A stretch of DNA of 21,830 nt, from positions 1 through 21,830 of IMG/VR virus record IMGVR_UViG_3300025781_000088; one strand, 5' to 3'. Numbering within the stretch: position 1 is the first letter of the stretch; each line of letters begins with the position of its first letter. The translations under genes and the position numbers were made by a program. Under the pieces are notes generated by a model. The model ran no database searches and was not told where the DNA came from. It saw nothing but the letters and a program-made list of their open reading frames with translations. Shown here piece after piece: positions 1 through 7,461 of this stretch. Origin of the DNA: a virus.

Positions 1-270
1 TACATTTACAGTAGTGTGTACAGGTTCAAGTACCTGGACGGTAATTGCAAGTCAGGTAAAGTTCTAATGCCACAATTTTCAAACCACACTTATTTTGACA
101 ACACCGGAAACAGTAAATCAACAGGTTTTTCTTCCGGCACAAACATTCGATATTTTACTCCACAACCAGGAAGCCTGGAAGTTAGCGCCTCATCAGCAAC
201 ACTTGAAGTTATGGACGTAGGTAATTGGGAAGCAGTTTTAGATTACTTGGGCATTAACCCAGAGGAATAG
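1..270 (+). CDS. Probable virion protein, 5' truncated
   Basis: The reading frame is open to the left edge of the window, so the gene is probably cut. A GTG at 16 could also serve as a start, but no clear ribosome site can be seen before it. The visible part (about 89 residues) is rich in Ser, Thr, Asn and aromatic residues and ends in GINPEE. That composition is common in beta-rich phage tail or head-fibre proteins. It lies directly before another beta-rich gene (4-bp gap), which suggests the end of a structural operon. I do not recognise the family; the virion role is inferred from composition and position only. Confidence 0.6.
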   Translation, partial: YIYSSVYRFKYLDGNCKSGKVLMPQFSNHTYFDNTGNSKSTGFSSGTNIRYFTPQPGSLEVSASSATLEVMDVGNWEAVLDYLGINPEE

Positions 271-273
271 GCC

Positions 274-645
274 ATGAGAACATTCATTCCAAACACATAC
301 GTTCAAGGAACTACCATTCAGTTCTTTACCTCTAAGCCATTTTTGGCTCAAGACAATGTAACTATTATTGACCCGGACCAAGTTTATTTTGGTTTTCAAA
401 TCAATGGTGGAACACCACAAATATTTAATTACACTTATGGCGTAGGTGACGTAACATCTACAATTGTTCGCATTGGTCTTGGCCTTTACGTTGCCAGCAT
501 TGACACCAGTTTGTATGACGATGGTGTTTGGGTTTACTCGTTTTTGGGTGAGCCGGATGACGCAATTAATCACGACCAAACCAAGACCAAAGTTCGAGCA
601 ATGGGTGAGTTAGTTGTATTGGCTCCTGACTTTCCTATGGGCTAA
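274..645 (+). CDS. Unknown protein, likely beta-rich virion component
   Basis: This encodes 123 residues. The ATG at 274 follows AGGAATAGG, a usable ribosome site overlapping the end of the previous gene. The protein has alternating hydrophobic/polar strands, many Gly, Thr and Asp residues, no Cys, and a pattern (GLYVASIDTS, DDGVWVYSF) resembling an immunoglobulin-like or head-tail-connector beta sandwich. No catalytic motif is visible. It is the last gene before a promoter at about 650, so it probably ends the upstream structural transcription unit. Function is not recognised; the structural call is inference. Confidence 0.65.
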   Translation: MRTFIPNTYVQGTTIQFFTSKPFLAQDNVTIIDPDQVYFGFQINGGTPQIFNYTYGVGDVTSTIVRIGLGLYVASIDTSLYDDGVWVYSFLGEPDDAINHDQTKTKVRAMGELVVLAPDFPMG

Positions 646-649
646 ATGC

Positions 650-678
650 TTGACATTTAAATAACACTGGTGTAACCT
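650..678 (+). promoter_or_regulatory. Sigma70-type promoter
   Basis: A perfect -35 TTGACA (650-655) is followed by a 17-base spacer and a weak -10 TAACCT (673-678) preceded by TG. It sits in the only gap of this block and points at the HTH/phosphoesterase genes. The leader contains GGAGG and AAGGAG sites before the ATG at 713. Confidence 0.55.
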
Positions 679-712
679 TCATACAACGGAGGATTAACCA
701 AGGAGTGTCAAA

Positions 713-937
713 ATGTCAAAGGTAGATTTGTCTGAATTCTATTCAACAAAAAAATGCGCTATTGGTTCCCTTCCACTAAGTGAAGAACAATGGGCAAAAA
801 TAAACACCGTTTTAAAAATGTCTAACAAAGAAGTTCAGACTGCAACCATTATGGAAGTTCTGGACAAATGGGGTTTTCCAGTAAAAAGAACCACTCTTTC
901 TGAACACCGACGCGGCTTATGCTGCTGCGGAAAATAA
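713..937 (+). CDS. Small HTH-type DNA-binding protein
   Basis: This encodes 74 residues; AAGGAG lies 9 bases before the ATG. Residues about 38-70 (QTATIMEVLDKWGFPVKRTTLSEHRRG) look like a helix-turn-helix followed by a Cys-rich end (LCCCG). Phage HTH proteins often show a related ending, a helix followed by H-R-x-G-x-C-x-C. It starts MSKVDLSEFY, nearly the same as the start of the next gene (MSKNKIDISEFY), so the pair may share a docking tail or derive from one ancestral fused protein. The gap to the next gene is 15 bases, so they are likely cotranscribed from the promoter at 650. The DNA-binding role is inferred from the motif. Confidence 0.7.
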   Translation: MSKVDLSEFYSTKKCAIGSLPLSEEQWAKINTVLKMSNKEVQTATIMEVLDKWGFPVKRTTLSEHRRGLCCCGK

Positions 938-952
938 GGAACGAGGAACCCC

Positions 953-1945
953 ATGTCTAAAAACAAGATTGACATTAGCGAGTTTTATCGTCACAGATTA
1001 GAGCCAGTTGTAGTTGAACCAGAAGACCTTACAAAACTATGCAAAGAAGTTGCTAAGCGCAAACCAGCCAAGCAAACAAAGCCAACTGGCGATACTTCAA
1101 TGCTTGTTCTTCTTAGTGACTGGCAAGCGGGAAAAAATGAAGGCGGGGGAAGCGCAATGATTGCTGACCGCATCGTTGCATTTCAAGACCGACTTGTTCA
1201 ACGTCTTAAGGACTTGAAGAAGATTGGCCGTGAGATTAACACTGTATACGGTGTTGGTCTTGGTGACCTTATTGAGCAATGCTCGGGACACTATGCAATG
1301 CAGACTGCTAATACAGATTTAGACCGTCGAGAGCAAATGCGTTTAGCACGACGACTTGTTATGCGCTTTGTTGACCTTATGGTTGACGAAGGCTACAACG
1401 TTGTTCTTGGTGCCGTTCCAGGTAACCACGGTGAAAACCGTAATGCCATGGGCAAGGCATACACAACGTGGACCGACAATGATGACCTTGCTATCTTTGA
1501 TGGCATTGCAGAAATAATCAGCCACAACGCGGAACGTTATGCCAATGTAAACATCCCACTCGGTGCCATTGCAGATGACCTTACTATGACCTTAGATATT
1601 TCTGGTGTTGCCTGTGGTTTTGCTCACGGTCACAGTTTCCGTAATGGTGGAAGCAAAAACTGGATAAAAACTAACGGTTCAATTGGAAAGATTGAATCGT
1701 GGTGGCTTGGACAAGCAATGGGTCGTCAACCTATTTCTAACGCAGACATTCTTTTCTGTGGACACCTTCACCACTTTGTAGCATCTAGTGCTACAGGTCG
1801 TCAGGTATTTATGTCACCTGCTGCTGATGGTGGTTCACATTGGTACACAAGCACTACGGGAAGTAACTGTCCCCCGGGAATGCTGACGTTGTTAGTCGGA
1901 ACTGGTTGTGGTGCTTTTGGTTGGAGCGACCTAGCGATACTGTGA
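953..1945 (+). CDS. Calcineurin-like metallophosphoesterase
   Basis: This encodes 330 residues. The order of metal-binding motifs is that of the calcineurin-like phosphoesterase fold: LLSDWQ (D56, Q58), GLGDL (D105), PGNHG (N158-H159), AHGH (about 224) and CGHLHH (about 270). The first motif is D-W-Q where cellular enzymes have D-x-H, so one metal ligand is changed; this variant is familiar to me from phage homologues but should be checked. The family hydrolyses phosphodiesters or phosphomonoesters with a dinuclear metal centre; the substrate here is unknown. The first 50 residues lie outside the domain and repeat the SEFY tail of the upstream HTH protein. GAGGAACCCC precedes the ATG. The stop overlaps the next start (GTGA). 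Confidence 0.88.
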   Translation: MSKNKIDISEFYRHRLEPVVVEPEDLTKLCKEVAKRKPAKQTKPTGDTSMLVLLSDWQAGKNEGGGSAMIADRIVAFQDRLVQRLKDLKKIGREINTVYGVGLGDLIEQCSGHYAMQTANTDLDRREQMRLARRLVMRFVDLMVDEGYNVVLGAVPGNHGENRNAMGKAYTTWTDNDDLAIFDGIAEIISHNAERYANVNIPLGAIADDLTMTLDISGVACGFAHGHSFRNGGSKNWIKTNGSIGKIESWWLGQAMGRQPISNADILFCGHLHHFVASSATGRQVFMSPAADGGSHWYTSTTGSNCPPGMLTLLVGTGCGAFGWSDLAIL

Positions 1946-2187
1946 AAAGAAACAAGGAACCTCAAAACGTAGAGATTGCTCGTCAAATAAATTTACGCAA
2001 GAACAAAGCAGACAAATACAAATGGGTACCGTGCATTGTATGCGGTGACCTATGTCCTCAGGGGCAACCAGGCTTTGAAGATTGCGATGAAGTTCATGTT
2101 ACCTGTAAGTACGAACCAGGTTATTCTGCTCTTGCTAAAAAATTATTAAAGCAAAGAGCAGAAGCATTAAACACTTCTTTATTCTAG
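1942..2187 (+). CDS. Small zinc-ribbon-like protein
   Basis: I start it at GTG 1942, which overlaps the phosphoesterase stop in a GTGA junction typical of translational coupling. A longer frame back to 1906 would lie inside the upstream gene. It is 81 residues with a basic N-terminus, then WVPCIVCGDLC and DCDEVHVTCKY, giving five Cys and one His in about 35 residues, arranged like a treble-clef or zinc ribbon. The end is a basic helix (ALAKKLLKQRAEALN). It probably works with the phosphoesterase or binds nucleic acid, but no specific function is recognised. Its stop overlaps the stop of the convergent whiB gene by 9 bases. Confidence 0.72.
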   Translation: MKRNKEPQNVEIARQINLRKNKADKYKWVPCIVCGDLCPQGQPGFEDCDEVHVTCKYEPGYSALAKKLLKQRAEALNTSLF

Positions 2188-2502
2188 TTCTGGAGTTATT
2201 TCCAGCCACGCGTCGTGAACCGTCACATCGTTCTGTATCCATCTTGCCCTCTGTTCTGGAGTTGAGCCTCCCCAAACTCCATGTTCTATTTTATTATCAA
2301 TGGCGTACTCATGGCATTCGTATTGCACTGGGCAATAGAGGCACATTTCAACAGCCTTTTTAATTTTTGACGATTGACCTCGTCCAGGAAAAAATTCTTT
2401 TGTGTTTGAATTACGACACAACGCAAGCCAATAAAAATTAGGTCTTGATTCTTCAAGGACTCTAATGAACTCTAGGATTTCGTAGTCGGAATATTTAAAC
2501 AT
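2179..2502 (-). CDS. whiB: WhiB-like iron-sulfur regulator
   Basis: This has the canonical Wbl layout. With the ATG at 2502 (107 aa) the cluster ligands are C29, C54, C57 and C63 (ALC, then CLYCPVQYEC), followed by the GVWGG turn and a basic TPEQRARW segment. Wbl proteins bind a 4Fe-4S cluster and region 4 of the primary sigma factor; they are confined to actinobacteria and their phages. In phage TM4 a WhiB protein represses host whiB2 and gives superinfection exclusion. A GTG at 2556 would extend the protein by 18 residues, but the ATG is preferred because it overlaps the stop of a coupled 57-aa gene by 8 bases. Confidence 0.93.
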   Translation of the reverse strand: MFKYSDYEILEFIRVLEESRPNFYWLALCRNSNTKEFFPGRGQSSKIKKAVEMCLYCPVQYECHEYAIDNKIEHGVWGGSTPEQRARWIQNDVTVHDAWLEITPELE

Positions 2503-2668
2503 CTCGCTCTGCCGACATATCCGCAAGGTGTTGATAGGCAGATGATATTGCTTCACTTCTTTTGGAAACTAAAACCCTCCAAGAACATGTGCATTTGACT
2601 TCATATTTTTCTTTATTAAAAATAAAGTCAACGTAATGGTGTTCTACGTTTATTCTTCCCAAGACCAT
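2495..2668 (-). CDS. 57-aa phage protein with CxC motif
   Basis: This is a short gene. The ATG at 2668 has GAGGA 8 bases upstream. It overlaps the HNH gene by 19 bases and the whiB start by 8 bases, filling what would otherwise be a gap. The product has a hydrophobic strand, VKCTCSW, then a Ser/Ala-rich helix with a His (SEAISSAYQHLADMSAE). This CxCxW...A...H arrangement resembles small actinophage proteins of unknown function that may bind a metal ion. Codon use looks like that of the neighbours. I am fairly sure it is coding; function is unknown. Confidence 0.72.
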   Translation of the reverse strand: MVLGRINVEHHYVDFIFNKEKYEVKCTCSWRVLVSKRSEAISSAYQHLADMSAERDV

Positions 2669-3040
2669 TTTCTATATCCTCGTTCGTGCGCTTCTTGCGG
2701 GTTATCGGTAATCATTGTGTGACAATACCGGCATACTGCCATGTAATTATCCCACTTAGTGTCAACTATTTTACCGCCAGCACTGCGAGGTAGTATTTCG
2801 TGAACATCTACTGACCTAATATAGCAGTTATTGTCCCAACGTGCCTGACAAATTGGATGCAATTCAAGAAACTCTTTAACAAAGGGAGCACGTTCCTTAT
2901 ATATTTTTTTCATTTTCAAAGAACGGGGCTGGAGCGATTTTGTCGCCTTCAGCCCCTTCTCTGATTTTAAAGTAGAACGTGTGTTAAGCGTGGATTTTCT
3001 TTTAAGAACCTTTTTAACTACGAGGCGCTTACGTCTTTCC
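2650..3040 (-). CDS. HNH endonuclease
   Basis: The frame runs to a GTG whose first base is at 3042, overlapping the TAG of the upstream 51-aa gene by one base (TAGTG), so the full extent is about 2650-3042 (130 aa). The N-terminal 45 residues are very basic and Leu/Ser/Lys-rich, likely DNA-binding and disordered. The nuclease part (about 62-130) has a Cys pair (CQARW...NC), VDVHEI (first His), a central Asn (KWDNYMAVC) and CRYCH (last His plus zinc Cys). Phage HNH enzymes of this size cut or nick DNA, sometimes with terminase during packaging. This one lies among recombination genes, so repair or host-DNA cleavage is equally possible. Confidence 0.85.
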
Positions 3041-3041
3041 A

Positions 3042-3197
3042 CTAGAGGTCAACGTGTTGCTGTTGACTGTCAAGAATAGAAATGAGACGCTTCGATTTAT
3101 CAAGTTCAATTCGAAGTTTGCTTGTCTCTTTTTGTAATTCTTCAACTGTTTTTTCTAGTTCAAGAATGTACGTTTGAATTTCATTTTCGTATGACAT
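3042..3197 (-). CDS. 51-aa coiled-coil protein
   Basis: This is a short gene. The ATG at 3197 follows AGGAGGGTGATGA and lies just after the upstream stop; the TAG shares its last base with the HNH start. Heptads are clear: hydrophobic residues at 7, 14, 21, 28 (a) and 11, 18, 25, 32 (d), that is I, L, L, L and I, V, T, L. The product is thus almost entirely one amphipathic helix that should form a parallel or antiparallel coiled coil. Role unknown; an oligomerisation partner for a neighbour is plausible. Confidence 0.75.
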   Translation of the reverse strand: MSYENEIQTYILELEKTVEELQKETSKLRIELDKSKRLISILDSQQQHVDL

Positions 3198-3200
3198 TCA

Positions 3201-3581
3201 TCACCCTCCTGCTTCTCGGTAGGAAGCCATAAGGCTCCTCAGGGCCTCTACACGGCTACGAACCGATAAGAGTGCTTGGCGTGTTGCATCATGCTTTGCC
3301 TTGGCTGCTTCCATTGCAAGTCGTTCGGTTTCCGTCTCGGTTGTTGCAAGGTCAGATGCCATGTCGGCGGTTATCTTTAATCCATTATGACTTCCCTCAT
3401 ACCGAGCCGACAAACGACTCTTGGCATAAGCGATTTCATAAGTTGCTTCTGCTCTACCAAACTCGTCCGCCGTTACAGCGAATGAAGATGTAAGGTCTTC
3501 CATTTGATTCATGGCGTGACGCATTGTTTCTTCAATACGCATGTAACTAAGCGGGACAGAGTAATTGGTTTTTTCAGACAT
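3201..3581 (-). CDS. Helical phage protein next to ssb
   Basis: This encodes 126 residues, almost all predicted helix, Ala/Glu/Arg-rich, ending in VEALRSLMASYREAGG. The start overlaps the ssb stop (TAATG). Proteins with the same ending and size are often found next to recombination genes in actinophages, to my recollection without known function. The long central segment (AEATYEIAYAKSRLSARYEG ... ETETERLAMEAAKAKHDATRQ) could form a helical hairpin. The position between SSB and HNH suggests a helper in recombination or replication; that is inference. Confidence 0.75.
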   Translation of the reverse strand: MSEKTNYSVPLSYMRIEETMRHAMNQMEDLTSSFAVTADEFGRAEATYEIAYAKSRLSARYEGSHNGLKITADMASDLATTETETERLAMEAAKAKHDATRQALLSVRSRVEALRSLMASYREAGG

Positions 3582-3973
3582 TAAAAGTCTTCTTCATCCC
3601 ATGGGTTGGTACCTGCTGGCGCAGATGAAGTTCCCTTTTCGTTCTTTTGAATTGAGACTGTTGCAAACTTAAGCAAAGCGCCAACATCTTCAGCAACAAT
3701 TTCTGCTGCTGTTCCCTTGGTTCCATCCTTGCGTTCAAAGTCTTTAACCTCAAGACGACCGCTAATGATTGCAGCAGCACCCTTCGCAAGTGATGCGTGT
3801 ACGTTTTCTGCGGTCTTTCCAAAAGCAATAACGTCGTAATAACTTGTTGTTTCACGTTCCTTAACACGGCGAGTAGATGCAAGCCCAAATCGAACTCGTG
3901 CTAGGCCATTGTCCCCGAACTTTAACTCAGGCTCACGGGTAAGGTTTCCGGTAACGGTAATAATTGAATTCAC
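3581..3973 (-). CDS. ssb: Single-stranded DNA-binding protein
   Basis: This encodes 130 residues. The OB fold is recognisable from its start (NSIITVTGNLTREPELKF) through YYDVIAFGKTAENV and the GRLEVKDFERKDGTKG strand pair. A short Ser/Ala/Gly linker leads to the acidic tip NPWDEEDF, the type of tail that binds partner proteins such as recombination mediators and exonucleases. It protects single strands during phage replication and recombination. It lies 8 bases after the ERF gene in the same minus-strand operon, a classic SSB/annealase pairing. Confidence 0.95.
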   Translation of the reverse strand: MNSIITVTGNLTREPELKFGDNGLARVRFGLASTRRVKERETTSYYDVIAFGKTAENVHASLAKGAAAIISGRLEVKDFERKDGTKGTAAEIVAEDVGALLKFATVSIQKNEKGTSSAPAGTNPWDEEDF

Positions 3974-3981
3974 TTTATCTC

Positions 3982-4665
3982 CTAATTGCTTTGTAGTGAT
4001 TGTAGGTGTTCGATGACAGACTTCGCTTCGTCAAAAGTAAGTTGCTCCAACTTCGGAACTCTCCTACCTGTAACGTTATCAATAGTGTCATACATTGTTG
4101 GGTCATCAAAGCCCAGCGAACTGTGACTAATAGCCCAAATCATTTTGCACATCTTCTCGGTTGCCATGTTGGTTGTTGGCTTACCAGCCGCTTTAGCAAC
4201 TGCGTTGCCGAGAGTGTTGTCCTGCTTAGGTGTAGGCGCTGACTTAGGTTCTGGCTTAATAGCCTGACCAGTTGAAAGTGGACTTGCAGTAACTGCATCG
4301 TCATCCTCATCCGCAACAAGCCCCAAGCATGCCATGTAGGCATAACGACGAGCAAACGTTGTAGCACTGCCCTGCGCCATTGGGTCTGCCTTAACCATGT
4401 GTAACTTCATTGCGTAAGCCATGTACTGACCTGAAGTGTGGAGTAGATGCGTCATAAGCAAGTCTCCAGTTTCGTCGTAAGTAATGAACTGACTAACAGC
4501 AAGTCCATGCTTAGCAAGTACAGGACCAGCAGTAGCAACTACTTCTGGCAACGCCGCATACTTACTCTTAAAAAACGGATTAACAGAACCCTTAGGCACA
4601 GCAGAAAATTCTGCCTGAGCCGCAACGAGTGCCGTAATTAATTCATTGATTGATTCACTCTGCAT
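3982..4665 (-). CDS. erf: ERF-family single-strand annealing protein
   Basis: This encodes 227 residues. The ERF core is seen at residues 1-130: NPFFKSKYA (29-37), LVQ-like GLAVSQF, LHTSGQYM, GSATTFARRY (99-108), then CLGLVADEDDD. ERF proteins (P22 Erf type) anneal complementary single strands and form rings on DNA. The rest is a Pro/Lys/Thr-rich linker and a C-terminal helical region ending FDEAKSVIEHLQS. Together with the YqaJ exonuclease upstream and SSB downstream it forms a complete Red-like recombination set. It is the first gene after a strong promoter at 4711-4739, with an AAAGGAAAT ribosome site. Confidence 0.95.
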   Translation of the reverse strand: MQSESINELITALVAAQAEFSAVPKGSVNPFFKSKYAALPEVVATAGPVLAKHGLAVSQFITYDETGDLLMTHLLHTSGQYMAYAMKLHMVKADPMAQGSATTFARRYAYMACLGLVADEDDDAVTASPLSTGQAIKPEPKSAPTPKQDNTLGNAVAKAAGKPTTNMATEKMCKMIWAISHSSLGFDDPTMYDTIDNVTGRRVPKLEQLTFDEAKSVIEHLQSLQSN

Positions 4666-4688
4666 TATTTATTTCCTTTCACAATAGT

Positions 4689-4704
4689 AGTCTTCTTTAA
4701 GACT
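4689..4704 (-). promoter_or_regulatory. 5' leader hairpin of the erf mRNA
   Basis: AGTCTT-AAAG-AAGACT on the minus strand is a perfect 6-bp stem whose first base falls at the predicted transcription start (about 4704). It resembles in position the hairpins after the right-side promoters, but its loop is AAAG instead of ACAAG. Confidence 0.45.
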
Positions 4705-4710
4705 GGTACA

Positions 4711-4739
4711 AGTGTAACACACTTATTTGATTTTGTCAA
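4711..4739 (-). promoter_or_regulatory. Sigma70-type promoter for erf operon
   Basis: Minus-strand TTGACA (4739-4734), 17-base spacer, TACACT (4716-4711). It lies in the gap between the exonuclease stop and the erf start and shares the TTGACAAAAT block with the promoters at 18129, 19015 and 19582. Confidence 0.8.
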
Positions 4740-4744
4740 GTTCA

Positions 4745-5767
4745 TTATTTTAACGGTCGTAAAGTTCTTGAACCGGGGCGAGTCTTCTTAAATTGTTCAA
4801 AAATCTCAGGAGCCTCTGCCTTAAGTCGCTCGGTGTCAAGTGTCTCAACATCCTTGCTTGCCTTGTAAGAAAGAATAGCCTTGCCATTTACGGTAGCAAA
4901 CTCTGCACTGCCTACAATTTCAAGAATCTTTGCTCGCAATGCTTTGCGTTGAGTATCTGCTTCGTCCGCACGGGCCTTTGCTTCTGTAAATTCATCCCAA
5001 ATAGCCTGCAAATCAGAACCACCTTCAACGCCTTTGCCTTCTTCGTGGCGAGGGTAACGTTTTTGCTGTGCTGATTCGGTTGCATCACTACCGTCAGTTT
5101 CTGGAGCGTTACCAAATTTAATGCAATCCCAAAACTGTTGCTCTGCAATGACCATGTTCTCTGCAATTTCATCATCCCATTGCATTTCACGAACCTGAAG
5201 TCCAGCACCGCCGAGTAGACACGCAAAAGTTATATTGGTATAACCAGTTACAACACCGTAGTGATATCCCTGAAGCATGTAACTCGGTGGAACTTGATTG
5301 TTTGCCCATGCGCCAGGATTTCCTGGACCAGCAATACCGGCGGTCTTAACCTCAAGAATACCCAAGATGTTTGGTGGTGCGTAATCAAAACGCCAAGTCT
5401 GTACCTTGCCAGCAGGAAACTCATCACTTGGTTCAACAATCAAAAAGTCAAGGTTCGCAAACATAAACTCACGACCTTCTTCTTCTGACCAAAGAATAAC
5501 AGGCCATTCAACAACGGCTTTGTTATTTTCTTCGGCGTAGAATTCAGCAATAGGACGTTCAAACTTATGTCCAATGCGGATGGCTTCGCCAACCACAGGG
5601 TCACGTTCTACAAGGTGAGACTTCTCAGCCCACAAGGCGTAAGCAGACTTGTACCTATTAACACCACAAACAGTACCGGCATCACTGCCACCAATACCAC
5701 CCTCACGAGCCTCAAGCCAGTCTTCCTCTGACATATCCCATACTGGAATTACTTTTACTTTATTCAT
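4745..5767 (-). CDS. YqaJ/lambda-Exo-type 5'-3' exonuclease
   Basis: This encodes 340 residues. The YqaJ recombinase fold shows WLEAREGGIGGSDAG (17-31), GHKFERPIAEFY (E70), the catalytic Asp in ANLDFLI (D107) and the LEVKTA motif (E139, K141), followed by a helix with Gln (YMLQGYHYG). The PD-(D/E)xK site degrades one strand of duplex DNA to give 3' overhangs for the ERF annealase. The C-terminal 100 residues are helical (FTEAKARADEADTQRKALRAKI) and end with VNGKAILSYK and RTLRPLK, typical of the family. The start overlaps the upstream gene stop (ATGA). Confidence 0.94.
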   Translation of the reverse strand: MNKVKVIPVWDMSEEDWLEAREGGIGGSDAGTVCGVNRYKSAYALWAEKSHLVERDPVVGEAIRIGHKFERPIAEFYAEENNKAVVEWPVILWSEEEGREFMFANLDFLIVEPSDEFPAGKVQTWRFDYAPPNILGILEVKTAGIAGPGNPGAWANNQVPPSYMLQGYHYGVVTGYTNITFACLLGGAGLQVREMQWDDEIAENMVIAEQQFWDCIKFGNAPETDGSDATESAQQKRYPRHEEGKGVEGGSDLQAIWDEFTEAKARADEADTQRKALRAKILEIVGSAEFATVNGKAILSYKASKDVETLDTERLKAEAPEIFEQFKKTRPGSRTLRPLK

Positions 5768-6159
5768 TGAACACTCTCCTTTTGAAGTTCCCTGATGGTT
5801 TGACGAACTGCATCAGCCACCATTGACTTAATCATTTCTTGATATTCGTCAACGGTATCAATAGGGTGTGACACCAACTCTTCAATAGAAGCAACATCAA
5901 CGTTATTTCCAATGTATCGAACATAGACGCGGTGGATAATCTTTCGACCGACCATCTCCCGACCATGCTTTCGCTCAAATTCTGGACCACGAAGTGATGT
6001 TGGAACAGAACCAACTTTGTCACCTTCATAAATGACAGCCCATTGACCCGGCTTCTCTTTCAAACGTGTTGCATACGTCTTTTTACGATACTTCTTTGTA
6101 CTCTTTCGAGGAACAGCCGATTTTACTGGCGGTTCCTCCCACTTCAAATGCTTGCCCAT
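5764..6159 (-). CDS. Unknown protein with PGxW ... VYVRYIG pattern
   Basis: This encodes 131 residues with a basic Lys/Arg/Pro-rich N-terminus (1-35). Then comes LKEKPGQWAVIYEGDKVG...LRG (35-58), a compact beta domain, then HRVYVRYIG (about 77-85), followed by a helical C-terminus. The same skeleton (L..PG.W.V..E..K.G, LR, IYVRYVG) is found in the gene at 13990-14322, so the window carries two diverged members of one family. Its place directly upstream of the exonuclease (ATGA overlap) suggests a recombination or DNA-binding accessory role. No known function is recognised. Confidence 0.75.
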   Translation of the reverse strand: MGKHLKWEEPPVKSAVPRKSTKKYRKKTYATRLKEKPGQWAVIYEGDKVGSVPTSLRGPEFERKHGREMVGRKIIHRVYVRYIGNNVDVASIEELVSHPIDTVDEYQEMIKSMVADAVRQTIRELQKESVQ

Positions 6160-6184
6160 TTTATTATTCCTTTCTTGTTTGTAT

Positions 6185-6406
6185 TTATTTATTCAATAGT
6201 TTTATTGTTCTTGCTACACCATCTTGGAAAGTAATTACTTTTGCTTCCCTCAATTGCTGACAAGCACTAAAGACATTTCCTAGGGACATTTCAGTCATCT
6301 CCGATAGGTCACGATAACTCGGACCGTAAGCATGCTTGTTGTACCACTTCTCAATTGCCTTTGTAATTTTCTTTTCGTTATCTAGTTTAGCATTAATTTT
6401 CGTCAT
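6185..6406 (-). CDS. LexA-type winged-helix protein lacking peptidase domain
   Basis: This encodes 73 residues from ATG 6406, with AGGA 7 bases upstream; a TTG two codons earlier is less likely. The whole protein matches the LexA N-terminal domain: [43 protein letters not shown] (17-59) is the helix-turn-helix, and [11 protein letters not shown] the wing and strand. The C-terminal Ser-Lys self-cleaving peptidase of true LexA is absent, so it cannot be inactivated by RecA-stimulated cleavage. It overlaps the recA end, and a SOS box lies in the recA promoter, so a SOS-box-binding phage regulator is an attractive guess. MarR-like or other winged-helix families are the alternative. Confidence 0.78.
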   Translation of the reverse strand: MTKINAKLDNEKKITKAIEKWYNKHAYGPSYRDLSEMTEMSLGNVFSACQQLREAKVITFQDGVARTIKLLNK

Positions 6407-7427
6407 TGTCAAGTCCTATTTTAAAATTTTTGTTTTCCATTGTAGCAATTACCTGATTGTATATAGTTTCATACAATTCTGGTTGTTCTTCTAGTTTAGC
6501 CTTTGCTTTCAATCTTCCGTTTGCAAACTGCTCGCCCTCATAGTATATCCAAGCACCGGATTGACGCAAAACACCTGCGTCAATAGCACAATCAAGAAGA
6601 GCATTGGCTTTTGGAACACCAACGCCATATTCAAGGTCAAACTCAGCCTGTTTTAACGGTGGTGCAACTTTGTTTTTTACAACTTTTACTCGGGTTCGGT
6701 TAGCGGTTGCTTCTTCACCCTTTTTAATGGTTTGAATAAGTCGAATGTCTAGTCGAACCGAAGCGTAATAAGGCAATGCCTTACCGCCTGGTGTGTATTC
6801 ACTTGGCCCATACATCTTTCCAATTGATTCACGCAATTGATTAATAAAAATAACCAAAGTATTCGTTCTTGATACGGTTCCTGTCAACTTTCTTAATGCT
6901 TGTCCCATCAACCTTGGTTGAAGTCCAACATGGGCATCGCCCATTTCTCCTTCAATTTCAGCGCGGGGAACCAAAGCGGCAACAGAGTCAATAACAACTA
7001 CACCAATTTCACCACTTTCTACAAGGCGAATAGTAATCTCCAAACCTTGTTCTGCGGTGTTGGGTTGGCTGATTAGTAGGCTGGGTAGGTCAACCCCAAT
7101 TACGTCCGCGTAAACGGCATCTAGGGCGTGCTCAGCGTCAACGTAGGCACATGTCAGTCCCATTTTTTGGGCTTCAGAAATTACGTGAAGAGCAAGGGTG
7201 GATTTGCCCGAAGAAGGTGGCCCAAAAAATTCTACAATTCTACCCCTAGGAAGACCACCCACACCAAGGGCAAGGTCCAATGGCAAAATACCAGTCGTGA
7301 TTACATCAACAGGCACTACGTCTGATTGACTCAGGCTCATAATAGAACCAGCACCAAACTGCTTGTTAATCTCTGCTAAAACTGAGGCTAAGTTGTCCTT
7401 ACCCTGAGTTACCGCTTTCTTTGCCAT
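6393..7427 (-). CDS. recA: RecA recombinase
   Basis: I start it at ATG 7427, which has GGAGG 5 bases upstream; an upstream ATG (7451) lies before that site. It is 344 residues, normal for RecA. Walker A reads GPPSSGKS (69-76) in place of the usual GPESSGKT, Walker B is [10 protein letters not shown], loop L1 region [15 protein letters not shown], and the [16 protein letters not shown]2 segment is conserved. It forms filaments on single-stranded DNA, pairs homologues and stimulates LexA cleavage. It probably gives the phage its own recombination and SOS coprotease capacity. It is transcribed from the SOS-boxed promoter at 7462-7490 and is followed by the LexA-like gene. Confidence 0.97.
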   Translation of the reverse strand: MAKKAVTQGKDNLASVLAEINKQFGAGSIMSLSQSDVVPVDVITTGILPLDLALGVGGLPRGRIVEFFGPPSSGKSTLALHVISEAQKMGLTCAYVDAEHALDAVYADVIGVDLPSLLISQPNTAEQGLEITIRLVESGEIGVVVIDSVAALVPRAEIEGEMGDAHVGLQPRLMGQALRKLTGTVSRTNTLVIFINQLRESIGKMYGPSEYTPGGKALPYYASVRLDIRLIQTIKKGEEATANRTRVKVVKNKVAPPLKQAEFDLEYGVGVPKANALLDCAIDAGVLRQSGAWIYYEGEQFANGRLKAKAKLEEQPELYETIYNQVIATMENKNFKIGLDNDEN

Positions 7428-7461
7428 AAAACCTCCATTTTCAAATTTCAAATTTCTCTAC

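Noticed and set aside
238-579. Minus-strand ORF opposite the structural genes
   Set aside because: It is antisense to a better-supported plus-strand gene, with no ribosome site or domain.
2191-2206. Terminator hairpin CTGGA...TCCAG between convergent genes
   Set aside because: The stem is only 5 bp, lies inside the whiB coding end and lacks a T-run.
3574-3888. Leu/Gln-rich ORF opposite frame to ssb
   Set aside because: It overlaps the well-supported ssb gene in another frame and has the composition of a shadow frame.
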